Source of the DNA: Emiliania huxleyi CCMP1516
Taxonomy: Eukaryota > Haptophyta > Isochrysidales > Noelaerhabdaceae
Length of the DNA: 64,000 bases
Reading direction: 5' to 3'
NCBI RefSeq assembly: GCF_000372725.1
Contig: NW_005199926.1
Span: forward strand, 75,189-139,188
The notes under the pieces were generated by a model. The model saw only the letters and a program-made list of their open reading frames with translations, had not been told where the DNA came from and did not search any database. Positions 30,792 to 40,699 of the stretch are shown here, one piece after another. Position 1 is the first letter of the stretch; every line of letters begins with the position of its first letter. The position numbers and the translations under genes are program-made.

Positions 30792-31993
30792 TCAGAGCGC
30801 CGTCGGCGCGGTGAAGATGTTCTGGGTGAAGGGTGCCATCACCTCGCCCGTGTAGGCGGGGACCACTCCCTTGAGGAAGGGGACGGAGCCGGGCACCTGC
30901 GCGCGACGGGGAGAGGCGTCGGCAAGGCGCGAGTGGCCACGGGGTGGGGTGGGGGGGGGGGGGATCGGGAGAGCACGAGGGGTCGGATCCGCACCGTGGC
31001 CTCGGAGAGGAAGCCGAAGAGGCCGATCATGGCGAGGCGGCCTATAGGGGGGGGCTCCGAGACGCCTCCGCGAACGCCTCCAGGAGAGGCGAGGCGGGCC
31101 GGGCGCGACACGCCGTTGTTGATCTCGGCGAGGCGGCCCTTTGCCTTCTTCTCCTCGGTGGCGCGCTTCGAGATGCCGAACGGGTCGAAGAGGGGGAAGG
31201 GGACCTGCGGGGAGGGCCGCGAGCAGGCTTACGGGGCAGGCTGCGCCAGGCCGCGGGAGCGGGTCGGAGGAGGCCACCGGGTGCGGCAGCAGGTCGAAGG
31301 ACGGAAAGTAGCCGGGTTTGCCTCCGCTCATGTAGTGCTTCTGGCCCTCCGCCTCAAGCACCACCTTGTTCTCGCGCCACGACTCCATCACGCCTGCAGG
31401 GAGCGCCGACGCGGCCGGTGGGAGGCCGCGCGGCGGCCGTGGGGAGAGCTCGTGCCGCGACGCAGCGAGCGGGCGGCGGTGGCGAGCGCGGACCGACAAA
31501 GAGGATGATTTGCCACTTGGCGATGTCGGGGATGGCGTCCCACACAGCGGGCGCGGGCAGGCCGGTGGGCACCGACGCGGCGACCTTGTCGAAGGTCCAG
31601 CGGATGTCGTTCGAGTGCACGATGTAGCCCACAAAGCCGGCCATCGCGATGCGGCCATGCTTGATCTCCGCCTCGCGCAGGAAGCCGATCGTCGCCTCCT
31701 GAGAGGTGCCCCAGAAGCTGTAGTCGGAGAGCGCGAGCGGATCCCAGAAGCCTGCGGCAGCGGCGCGGCGGAGTGGGCGGCTGCGGCAACGGCGGCCGAG
31801 GCTGATCCGCGGCGGATCGAGGTGCGGGCCGCTCACCGACCGCCGGGTTGAGGTCCTTGGCGAGGGCCTCGAGGTCGGCTTTCGTCTCCATGAGGGGCGG
31901 CGCGGCGGCAGGCCGAGCGTGCCGCAGCGAGGCGCCGGCCGGCGCCGCGGGAGCGGCGTAAGAGAGAGACAGAGTCGAGGCGGTCGCCAGCAT
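30792..31993 (-). CDS. Fucoxanthin-chlorophyll a/c light-harvesting protein (copy A)
   Basis: Six exons on the minus strand, 31993-31837, 31751-31494, 31393-31278, 31204-31114, 31041-30995 and 30896-30792, give 257 residues. Intron 4 is GC-AG and the other four are GT-AG. The leader [18 protein letters not shown] through [13 protein letters not shown] is a plastid-targeting presequence. Helix 1 has the chlorophyll motif [16 protein letters not shown], and helix 3 has [15 protein letters not shown] (both ExxxGR). [15 protein letters not shown] and LFDPFGIS are typical of FCP proteins. The protein should bind chlorophyll a/c and carotenoid in the thylakoid. It is paralogous to, and divergent from, the gene at 38357. 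Confidence 0.92.
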
Positions 31994-32039
31994 TTGCAAT
32001 GAAGCCGAAAGAGATAGAGGCCGAAAACAAATTCTCGGG

Positions 32040-32727
32040 TGGCGTAGGAGCACAGCAAGCTGCTGCCGCGTAGGAGCGAGCACGACATTTCCCTACCGTC
32101 TGGAGAGTGAGAGACTATGGAAAGTTCACGTCATGACGGTTAGCCGCTGTCACGACGGTTTGCCGCTGTCATGACAGCTGCCAGCTGTCATGACAGCAAA
32201 CGACAGCGACAGTGACACCTACCTGTCACCAGCTGTCACCAGCTGTCACCAGCTGTCACCAGCTGTCACCAGCTGTCGTTGCTGCTGTCGTTGCTGCTGT
32301 CGTTGCTGCTGTCGTAACCATCCCCACTGGTCCAACTGTCACTGCTGCTGTAATTGCGCAGCTGTCGTTCCTGCTGTCATTGCTGCTGTCATCGCTGTCG
32401 TTGCTGCTGCTGTGCTGTCATTGCTGCTGTCATTGCTGCTGTCATTGCTGCTGTCATTGCTGCTGTCATTGCTGCTGTCATTGCTGCTGTCATTGCTGCT
32501 GTCATTGCTGCTGTGTCATGAGCACCCCCGCAGGACAGTGAGGTGGCAACTCGTCGGCGTCGACGTCGGAGCTTCCGGGGTGACATCTAGGGAGCCCTGA
32601 ACGTTTCCGCAGGCGAAAGGATAAGACGAATTTTCAAACTCCCGGCGCCTGCCGCGTAGGAGCACAGCAAGCTGCTGCCGCGTAGGAGCGAGCACGACTT
32701 TTCCCTACCGTCTGGAGAGTGAGAAAG
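32040..32727. repeat. 75-bp direct repeats flanking a TGTCA-rich minisatellite
   Basis: GTAGGAGCACAGCAAGCTGC through CCCTACCGTCTGGAGAGTGAG occurs at about 32042-32115 and again at about 32655-32727. Between them, 32130-32515 is filled with GCTGTCACCA and then GCTGCTGTCATT (12 bp) tandem units, all containing TGTCA. The left copy lies just upstream of the light-harvesting gene. Frames through the array give Leu/Cys-rich artefacts. Confidence 0.75.
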
Positions 32728-32754
32728 AAAGAAAGAAAACAGACACGCCAAACG

Positions 32755-32955
32755 AGGGATGGGACGAGGACAGGGTCCCCACCTGCACGAGCAGGATTTT
32801 GGAAGGACGATCAGGGGGACAGGTGGGGCTCTCCTGCTCCTGACAAGGGACACGACAGGCTCGCAGCGCGGTGCGCGGTGGACTCCCACATCCACTGGCG
32901 GTCTCATCTCAGTCTAGCGACCTTCCTCCGGCTTCTCACCGGCAGTCTCTCTGGA
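32755..32955 (-). repeat. Dispersed repeat, inverted relative to 37926-38120
   Basis: The segment including CCCACCTGCACGAGCAGG, GGACACGACAGGCTCGCAGC and the end CTCACCGGCAGTCTCTC is the reverse complement of 37926-38120. A third partial copy is at 42394-42450. In both main copies it sits 5' of a light-harvesting gene in the same relative orientation. Confidence 0.75.
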
Positions 32956-33125
32956 GAGTGAGAGCGGAGCATGGCACGACCAATCCTCGCTACCCAACGC
33001 GGCCAAAGGATATCCACCTCGAGAACCTCGAGAGAACCCCCCCGGGGTCCCCTCGCGGCGCTTGTTGGCGGAGACAGAGGGAAGGGCCGTGAAGCGTCGG
33101 GCTAGAGCTCTATGGCCTGGAGACA

Positions 33126-34455
33126 ATGCTTGATTTTGTGCCCGTGGTGAGCATCAGGCCATTCATGTCGCCGCACGAGCACAGCGACTCGGATCGTGCC
33201 GCCTCGGCGGCGACGTGGGACCGTGCGATGTCAGAGGTTGGTTTCGCGTTCATCACAGGACATGGGGTTGAGGGCGAGACAGTCCGCAAATTGCGCGACG
33301 GGTTTGCCGCCTTCTTTCGGCGCGAGGCTGCTCACAAAGAGTCCTACCGGCACGGGCCGTACGGCAGCCCGCTCGGCGGGTTCGAAGGACTCGGCGAGCA
33401 GGCGGTGGCTCTCTCTACAGACGGGCACGGGGTGCTGAACGGAGACGGCGTTTCGCAGACTCGCGCCGCCGATCCTGTCGAGTCGTACGTGTGCTCTCGC
33501 GGCGAACCTGCGGAGTGGGGCCGCTCGCTGCCCGCGCAGCCGAACGAGTTCCAAGCCATGGTCCTTTGATCACCGCACCTCACCAATAGAGAGGCGCTGC
33601 CTCACTTCACGCGTTCCCGTGTCAGGCAGCCTCGTACCACCGCCAGATGAGGTGAGCGGGAGTCGGAGTAGGTAGACGGAGCGGCAGGAGTAGGCGTGAG
33701 CCAAAGCCGCGCTCTGACTGCTGTGTAACGGAAGGCGCGTGTTGGACGGCCTCAACCAGATCAGCGCCGCTGCACTCGGGCTGTCGTGCACCTACTTTGA
33801 TCCGCTCTTCTCGCCTTCACCCACGTGCTTTGTGGTCGCAAAGCACTATCCGCCGCAGCGGCAGCCACAGGGAGGCCTCCGCTATGGCGCGCACACCGAT
33901 TATGGCGGCTTTACCGTCCTCAAGCCCGACGACTCGGATGGGAGTCTGCCGGGCTCCGGAGGACTGGAGGTGCTGCTCAAAGACGGCGCGACGTGGGCGC
34001 CCGTCGTTTTGCCGCAGGCCACGCCTCTTATGGGGCCAGCGTCCGTGGAGAGGTGATGCGTAATGACGCGCAGCATGACTTCGTAGGAGGACGCGTTTGT
34101 GGTCAACATCGGCGACTTGTACGAGGACATGACGAACGGTAGGTGGATGAGCACCGTGCACCGCGTGCGCGCCCCGGAGCCCGGGACGGAGGCGGCGTCG
34201 CAAGGGAGGTGGGCTCGAGGCTGTGCTGCTTCACTTGGCCTCTTGGCCGCACCCTAGCCCTCTCCTCTCCCGCGCAGGCTCTCCATCGCATTCTTCTCGG
34301 GGCCGCACGACGACGCGGTGGTGGAGACGATCCCGTCGTGCGTCGATTGCGCCGCGGGCGGAGGCGGCGTGCGGCTGCGGCAGCCGATCACGGCGGGCGA
34401 GCACCTGCAGCGGAAGATTTTGGCGACGCGGGTGGGAGCGACCGTGGGGGCGTAG
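33126..34455 (+). CDS. 2-oxoglutarate/Fe(II) dioxygenase, isopenicillin-N-synthase-like (paralogue B)
   Basis: Five exons, 33126-33554, 33626-33651, 33735-34017, 34087-34208 and 34278-34455, give 345 residues. Introns 1 and 3 are GC-AG, introns 2 and 4 GT-AG, and exon 2 is only 26 bp. Motifs: WDRAMSEVGFAFITGHGV, HGPYGSPLGGFEG, iron ligands His205 and Asp207 (GAHTDYGGF), FVVNIGDLYEDMTNGRW, the third ligand in STVHRV, and the 2-oxoglutarate motif RLS. It aligns end to end with the gene at 25130 but shares no intron position with it. Substrate unknown. The C-terminal domain ends LATRVGATVGA. Confidence 0.88.
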
Positions 34456-34550
34456 ACCGAGAGTGAAAGAGTCTAGGCTCTAGCTTGGCACAATTTGCGC
34501 ATGGAGAGCTTGGCACCCCGGTGCGGAATGCCGTACTAACGTTCACTATA

Positions 34551-35126
34551 AAACACCTTGTGATTTTTGGGTCAAAATCGTCCCGATTTCATAATGTTCG
34601 TTCGTACGTGCATCCGCGGCGCCCAGCGCGGTGCCAGCGGCTCCCATACCTCTAAGAGGCCACCCACCTCCGTATAGACCCTTATATCCGCGGTTTACGC
34701 CCAATAGAGGCAGCTGCAAGAGGGCCCGGACGGGCACTGCGGCACACACTGCTCGCTGCTCGGCCATGCGGTAGCGTCTGGTGATGCCGCCCCTGCGCGG
34801 GCGGGGGCGTCTCGCTCGGCAGCAACTGCGCCGCGCAGCGCAGGTTCGAGGGTCGCGGTGGGTGGGTGCACTGGAAGACGTAGCGGTCGAGAAAGCGCTC
34901 AGCGACCGCTACGTCTCGAGGATGGAGCCGTCGCGCGGACCCGACCGGCCGACCGGCAGTAGCAGCAGGCGCCGGAGGGCGCGGGAGGCAGCGGGGCGAC
35001 ACCGCTCGGGCCAGAAGCGCGAGCCCTAGGCTGGTGAGGGGGCCCGCTCATGCGTAAACGGCTCTGGGACTTAGCTAAATCGCGCATCGAAATCGGGACG
35101 ATTTTGCCAGGGCACCGTCACAAGGT
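34551..35126. mobile_element. Probable TIR element (MITE-like)
   Basis: The left end ACCTTGTGA...CAAAATCGTCCCGATTTC (34552-34590) is repeated in inverse at the right end (about 35087-35126). Inside, 34876-34914 holds a perfect 13-bp stem (GACGTAGCGGTCG and its complement) around 13 bases. No target duplication was found and no transposase is encoded. Confidence 0.6.
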
Positions 35127-35133
35127 GAGACAT

Positions 35134-36209
35134 TCATTGTGATTGAAAGTCTTCTTCATGATAAAAGGCGGTGTCACCCGCGCCGTCAGCGGTGATGGCG
35201 AGGCTGTGCGGACCTCCAGCCGCCACAGCGAAGACGCGCCGCCCAGCCAAGGCCTCGATCTTCTTCGGCAGCAGCTGGGTCTGCTGCCGGTCGCCGTGGC
35301 CCAACTGGCCGTTCCCTCCATCGCCCCAGCTCCAGACGGCGCCGTCGGCGGTGATGGCGAGGCAATGGATTGATCCAGCCCAGACAGCGACGACGCGCTG
35401 GCCAGCCAAGGCCTCGACCTTCTTGGGCAGCAGCTGGGTCTGCTCGTCGCCGTGGCCCAACATGCCAAACATTCCCCAGCCCCAGCTCCAGACAGAGCCG
35501 TCGGCGGCGAGGGCCAGGCTGTGGTCGTATCCAGCCGACACAGCGACGACGCGGTAGCCAGCAAAGGCCTCGACCTTCTTCGGCAGCAGCTGCTGGTGCG
35601 TGTCGCCGTGACCCAACTGGCCCCATCCCCCGCCGCCCCAGCTCCAGACAGAGCCGCTGCCGGTGAGGGCGAGGCTGTGCTTGTTTGCAGCCGAGACGCT
35701 CACGGCGCGCTCGCCGCCCAGCGATGTAGAGGGGAGGAGGATCGGCGTGTTGAGCCGCGCCACGCCCTCGCCGTGGCCAAGGAGGCCTGCAGCCGCCTCC
35801 TGCGCGCGACGTGCTCCTCCGAGCCGCACGACGAGAGCCGCCCCTCGCCGTCGATGAAGACGCTATGCTGACTGCCTACCGCAGCCCTCGCCGGCTGGTT
35901 GGACTCGCACAGCAACGCAGCGAGACACAGCCACCGCACGGCACAGCTCTCGTCCGCAGGCTGCGCCGGCAGCTCGAAGCCGCGCTCTTGCGCCCACAAG
36001 CGGATGGCCTCCGCCGCGAGCGAAGAGTGGAAGAGCAGCGAGACGGCCGCGACGCGAGCGATGTCGACGGGGCTGTCGCAGCGGGAGAGGGCGCGCTCGA
36101 GGAGGTCCGTGGGGACGTCGAGGAGGCAGGCGGGCGGCGGCGTGTCTGGCGAGGGAGCGGCGGCGGAGGAGGAGGTGGCGAGGCGGCGCGAGCGGCGGTA
36201 GGCAGACAT
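35134..36209 (-). pseudogene. F-box-like/RCC1-repeat gene, truncated and frameshifted copy
   Basis: From MSAYRRSRRLATSSS (36209) the frame matches the neighbouring intact gene almost residue for residue through CGSEEHVA. Relative to that gene there is then a 17-bp insertion (around 35790-35810) that shifts the frame. The RCC1 repeats continue in the new frame (AAAGLLGHGEG, GQLGHGD, MLGHGD, GQLGHGD) but stop after about four blades instead of seven, ending GDTAFYHEEDFQSQ. The insertion is too short for a normal intron. It is either a decayed tandem duplicate or an assembly or sequencing slip. Confidence 0.7.
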
Positions 36210-36262
36210 CGCGAGAAGAAGAAAAGGCAGCCCATGGTTCTTTTCTAAAAAGAAAACTTAAC

Positions 36263-37708
36263 TCACTGCCCCGGCGCCCACCCCTCGACCTTCTTGGGCA
36301 GCAGCTGGTCCGACAGGTCCTCTCCGTGTCCTAGGCAGCCGTGGCCGCCCTTGCCCCAGGCAAAAACAGCGCCATCGCCCGTGCGGGCGAAGTTGCGGTA
36401 TGCTCCCGCCGACACAGCGACGACGCGCTGGCCCGCCAAGGCCTCGACCTTCTTCGGCAGCAGCTGGGTCTGATCGTCGCCGTGGCCCAGCTGGCCTTCG
36501 CGGCCACTGCCCCAGCTCCAGAGGTTGCCGTCGGCGGTGATGGCGAGGATGTGTAGACCTCCAGCCACAGCCGAGACCGCGACGACCCGCTGCCCAGCCA
36601 AGGCCTCGATCTTCTTGGGCAGCAGCTGCTTCTGCTGGTCGCCGTGGCCCAGCTGGCCACTGGCTCCATAGCCCCAGCTCCAGACGGCGCCGTCGGCGGT
36701 AATGGCGATGCTGTGCGGACCTCCAGCCGACACAGCGACGACGCGCCGCCCAGCCAAGGCCTCGATCATCTTCGGCAGCAGCTGCTTCTGCTGGTCGCCG
36801 TGGCCCAACCGGCCGTCCACTCCACCGCCCCAGCTCCAGACGGCGCCTTCGGCGGTGATGGCGAGGCTGTGGTCCAGCCCAGCCGACACAGCGAGAACGC
36901 GCTGCCCAGCAAAGGCCTCGATCTTCTTGGGCAGCAGCTGGTGCTGCCGGTCGCCGTGGCCCAGCTTGCCGGAGAATCCCCAGCCCCAGCTCCAGACGGA
37001 GCCGTCGGCGGTGATGGCGAGGCTGTGGTCGTATCCAGCCGAGACAGCGACGACGCGGTAGCCAGCAAAGGCCTCGACCTTCTTGGGTAGCTGCTGGTTC
37101 TGCCCGTCACCGTGGCCCAACCGGCCTTGCTCTCCATACCCCCAGCTCCAGACAGAGCCGCCGGCGGTGATGGCAAGGCTGTGCTCAAATCCAGCCGACA
37201 CGCTCACGGCGCGCTCGCCGCCCAGCGGCGAAGGGAGGCGGGTCGGCGTGTTGAGCTGCGCCACACCCTCGCCGTGGCCAAGGAGGCCTGCGACGTGCTC
37301 CTCCGAGCCGCAAGACGAGAGCCGCCCCTCGCCGTCGATGAAGACGCTATGCTGACTGCCTACCGCAGCCCTCGCCGGCTGGTTGGACTCGCACAGCAAC
37401 GCAGCGAAGCACAGCCACCGCACGGCACAGCCCTCGTCCTCTGGCTGCGCCGGCAGCTCGAAGCCGCGCTCTTGCGCCCACAAGCGGATGGCCTCCGCCG
37501 CGAGCGAAGCGTGGAAGAGCAGCGAGACGGCCGCGACGCGAGCGATGTCGACGGGGCTGTCGCAGCGAACGAGGGCGCGCTCGAGGAGGTCCGTGGGGAC
37601 GTCGAGGAGGCAGGCGGGCGGCGGCGTGTCCGGCGAGGGGGCGGCGGCGGAGGAGGCGGTGGCCCCGGGGGCGAGGCGGCGCGAGCGGCGGCGCGGCGGG
37701 GCAGACAT
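36263..37708 (-). CDS. F-box-like RCC1-repeat protein
   Basis: Single exon, 481 residues from MSAPPRRRSRRLAPG (the Met 18 codons upstream looks like UTR). Residues about 35-85 read LLDVPTDLLERAL...RVAAVSLLFHASLAAEAIR, like an F-box or F-box-like helix bundle. Seven RCC1 units follow, each with (S)HSLAITADGSVWSWG and LGHGD, then xLLPKKVEA. This is enough for a full seven-bladed propeller. RCC1-type propellers serve as guanine-nucleotide exchange factors or as scaffolds, and the F-box would link it to SCF ubiquitin ligases. A broken tandem copy follows at 35134-36209. The repeats are very similar to one another at the DNA level, which makes internal copy-number change likely. Confidence 0.85.
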   Translation of the reverse strand: MSAPPRRRSRRLAPGATASSAAAPSPDTPPPACLLDVPTDLLERALVRCDSPVDIARVAAVSLLFHASLAAEAIRLWAQERGFELPAQPEDEGCAVRWLCFAALLCESNQPARAAVGSQHSVFIDGEGRLSSCGSEEHVAGLLGHGEGVAQLNTPTRLPSPLGGERAVSVSAGFEHSLAITAGGSVWSWGYGEQGRLGHGDGQNQQLPKKVEAFAGYRVVAVSAGYDHSLAITADGSVWSWGWGFSGKLGHGDRQHQLLPKKIEAFAGQRVLAVSAGLDHSLAITAEGAVWSWGGGVDGRLGHGDQQKQLLPKMIEALAGRRVVAVSAGGPHSIAITADGAVWSWGYGASGQLGHGDQQKQLLPKKIEALAGQRVVAVSAVAGGLHILAITADGNLWSWGSGREGQLGHGDDQTQLLPKKVEALAGQRVVAVSAGAYRNFARTGDGAVFAWGKGGHGCLGHGEDLSDQLLPKKVEGWAPGQ

Positions 37709-37765
37709 CGCGAGGAAAAGAATTTTCCAAGTTAAACGGCGGAATCGCACGACACGATTCACGCG

Positions 37766-38175
37766 GTGGCGGCGTGCCGTCCTCCCATCCCTCCCCTGGG
37801 TTGTCGGTTCTTTCTTTCTTTCTTTTACGATTCACGCGCAGGCCGCACCTCTAGTGAGGCCCGCATAGCATGTGGGAGACTCATGCCGCCGCCCCTGCCA
37901 CCCCTGTGTCAGTGTGCCCGTGGTAGTGAGAGACTGCCGGTGAGAAGCCGGAGGAAGGTCGCTAGACTGAGTTCTGAGATGAGACCGCCAGTGGATGTGG
38001 GAGTCCACCGCGCACCGCGCTGCGAGCCTGTCGTGTCCCTTGTCAGGAGCAGGAGAGCCCCACCTGTCCCCCTGATCGTCCTTCCAAAATCCTGCTCGTG
38101 CAGGTGGGGACCCTGTCCTCCTCCCCCATCCCTCGTTTGGGTTGTGTGTTTTCTTTCTTTCTTTTACGATTCACG
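37766..38175. repeat. Dispersed repeat block upstream of the second light-harvesting gene
   Basis: Two copies of GGCG(T/G)GCCGTCC-TCCCATCCCTC...TTTCTTTCTTTTACGATTCACGCG lie at about 37770-37845 and 38120-38178. Between them lies 37926-38120, the inverse of 32755-32955. Related CCCATCCCTCC/TTTCTTTCTTT units occur at 47588-47690, 48060-48145 and 57789-57885. Confidence 0.7.
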
Positions 38176-38356
38176 CGACAGGCGAGGCGCGGGCGACGGC
38201 AAGAGGAAAAGAATTTTACAACGGCAAAGAACGCAACTTCTTAGCCCCCTGGCCCTGGATGTGAGCTGCTGACCGCGCTCTTAATTTCTTTTTGTACGCG
38301 TGAGTGAGCCTTCAATTCTTTTTGTTCGCGCATCTCGATACCGTAAATTTGCTCCA

Positions 38357-39717
38357 ATGGTGAGATCCGCTCCTTCGAACGCTCGTCCCCACCCTCACGT
38401 TCCTCACAGCCTCTCCCCCTCCTCGCAGCTCTCGGCCTCCGTCGCCCTCTCCGCCGGCTCTGCCGCGATCACCGCGCCCGTCGCCGCCCCGGGGCGCGGC
38501 GCCGTCCGTGCCGCTGCGCCTGCGCTCATGGACAAGTCTGGCCTCGAGGGCTTTGCTAAGGAGGCGCGACAGCCTGTGACTTGACCACCCAGCGTGCCGC
38601 CACCGCTCGCCCGGCGGCCTGTGCGGCCACGCGACGCGCCTGCTGAGGTGCCGCCGGCCCAATGCCCGCAGCTCAACCCCGTCGTCGGCTACTGGGACCC
38701 GCTCAACCTCTCTAACGGCGAGTTCTGGGGCGACTCGAACTCAGCGACGATCGGCTTCCTGCGCGAGTCGGAGATCAAGCACGGCCGCGTCGCGATGGCC
38801 GGCTTTGTGGGCTACATCGTGCATGCCAACGACATTCGCTTCCCGTGGGACAAGGTTGCGATGGCGGCGCCAAAGGGGCTCTCCCCGCAGGAGCTGTGGG
38901 ACGTGACGCCGGAGGCGGCGAAATGGCAGATCATCCTGACCATCGCCTTCCTCGAGTTCTGGCGCGCACGCACGCGCCGTTCCGGCCCTCCCTCTCCTCG
39001 CCCGCGTGTGGCACCCGCCGCGGCCCTCGCACCGCAAGCGACGGCGGCTGCTGCTTCGCCGCCGAGCACGGACGCGCCTCCCGCCGCAGGCGCGAGAACT
39101 CGTACATCCTGAGCAAGGAGGGCGAGCAGCACTACATGCGCGGCGGCAAGCCCGGCTACTTCCCCACCTTTTCCGAGCTGCCCCACCCGGTGCTGTTGCA
39201 GCGCCGCCACTCCCCCCCCCCCCCCCCCCCTGCCACTCCTCCCCCCTCGCCTGCGCCCGGCCGCTCGAGCCGAGCTTCTGAGCCCCCAATCTGCCGACCG
39301 CGAGCCCACCTCCCTCCCCTGCCCCGCCGGCCAGGTCCCCTTCAACCTCTTCGACCCCTTCGGCTTCAGCAAGAACGCCTCTCCCGAGAAGAAGGCCAAG
39401 GGCCTGCTCGCAGAGGCGCACGCCGCCACGCCCGCCTCCCTCCGCCCCTCTCCCCGCCGCGCCCCGCCTCGCCTCGCCTCCCGCGCCGCGCCGCGCCGCC
39501 CCGCAAACCCCGCCCGCCCGCTCCGCTCTCCCTCTACCTCGCCCTCGGGCCGTCGCCGCCACAGGTCAACAACGGGCGCCTTGCGATGATTGGCCTGATG
39601 GGCTTCCTGTCCGAGGCCAAGGTGCCGGGCTCGGTGCCTGCTCTGGCCAACGTCGGCATCCGGCCGTACGCGGGCGAGGTGATGGCGCCGTTCGACGCCA
39701 ACTTCCACCTCTTTTAG
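38357..39717 (+). CDS. Fucoxanthin-chlorophyll a/c light-harvesting protein (copy B)
   Basis: The exons are 38357-38359 (ATG alone), 38429-38563, 38672-38961, 39090-39189, 39335-39415 and 39565-39717, giving 253 residues. Introns 2, 3 and 5 are GC-AG, introns 1 and 4 GT-AG. The leader [20 protein letters not shown] is a plastid-type presequence. Helix 1 is [16 protein letters not shown], helix 2 [17 protein letters not shown] and helix 3 [14 protein letters not shown], with [15 protein letters not shown] and NLFDPFGFS between. The short first exon rests on the ATG-GTGAGA donor and the match of the following leader to copy A. Reading through intron 1 is also in frame and would give a longer leader. 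Thylakoid antenna protein. Confidence 0.9.
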
Positions 39718-40179
39718 AGCGGACCCAGGTCAGCGGGGAGGGCGTGGCTCGCTGGGGCGGCGGCTCGCGCTGACCGCGCGCGCCCCTGCGCTGCCCCCCC
39801 CCTTTGTTGATGACACCGGCGCGTATCCTCTCTCTTGTGTGCAGTCTTGGCGCATGTACCGATCGCCGCTACGCGCGCGCTCGCGGGCGGGACGCCGTTG
39901 TACTCAACCTTGCTAGAGCATCTCGCCACCTCTCCTGTGTCTCTCACTCCGCTCTCCACACACGACACACGCAGGCACAAAAAATCGAGAGTCCCACACG
40001 CTCAAAACGTACGTACGCTAATACGGTCACACTGCCAGCGTGCGGCCCAGGGTCAAACCGTGCTGCTGTCGCGTGTCGGACACACACTCACAGTCTACAC
40101 CACACGTCTGACGTCTCGCGCACACACCCGACACCGGCAGTCGGCCTCGGCGGCCCACGCTTCTCTCTAGCTCTAGCCT
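39718..40179. other. Intergenic region between convergent genes
   Basis: ACAC-rich patches lie at about 39955-39985 and 40080-40130. No gene is supported. Confidence 0.45.
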
Positions 40180-40590
40180 CTACTTCTTTTGCTCGCCTCC
40201 GAGCTTGTCTGTGATCCAGTTTCCAGCCGCAGTTATTCCTGCGGTGACCTTCCCGCTCACATCATGCCGCTCGTTCATGTCGTGAGCCCAGGCCAAGCTG
40301 TTCTTCGCCCCCTCTGCCACCTTATCCGAAATCTTGTGCTCCTCGTTGATTTCCCGTGCTTTGTCGCCGATGGCGAGAGCAGCCTTCCCCGTCGACTTGG
40401 CAGCCGCTCCCACCTCATCGTTGCGAGTCGCCGCGTACGCCGCTCCTCCTGCCGCAGCGAGCCCGACTAGCGGACCCGCAAGCACAAACGCGGCAACGCC
40501 GCCAACCGCTGCTGCGCCAGCAACAACCTTGCCGTCAAATTTTTCACTGCTTGGAGCAGGCGTGACCTCCTCTCCCTCTTCTGAAGACAT
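40180..40590 (-). CDS. Small Ala/Gly-rich membrane-associating protein, conserved type in algae
   Basis: A single exon of 136 residues, MSSEEGEEVTPAP to GGEQKK. An acidic N-terminus is followed by a glycine-zipper-like hydrophobic stretch (VVAGAAAVGGVAAFVLAGPL, then VGLAAAGGAAYAATR). An amphipathic helical tail repeats DK(A/V)-type motifs (AIGDKAREINEEHKISDKV, AEGAKNSLAWAHDMNERHDV). The glycine zipper suggests membrane insertion or oligomerisation. I have an impression of similar small proteins in diatoms and oomycetes, but no function. It is divergent from the HesB-like gene. Confidence 0.6.
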   Translation of the reverse strand: MSSEEGEEVTPAPSSEKFDGKVVAGAAAVGGVAAFVLAGPLVGLAAAGGAAYAATRNDEVGAAAKSTGKAALAIGDKAREINEEHKISDKVAEGAKNSLAWAHDMNERHDVSGKVTAGITAAGNWITDKLGGEQKK

Positions 40591-40699
40591 ATGGGATTCC
40601 TGTCTGCTTTCCTGCCGCAGGCGCGGAGGAAGGCCGCGGCCGCGATCAACGGAGGAAGAAAACGCGGCGGACCACTGGCAATATTTTTATCGTCGGCGA

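Noticed and set aside
32190-32600. Leu/Ser/Cys-repeat ORFs and the AMT-repeat ORF on the opposite strand
   Set aside because: They only reflect the GCTGCTGTCATT tandem array.
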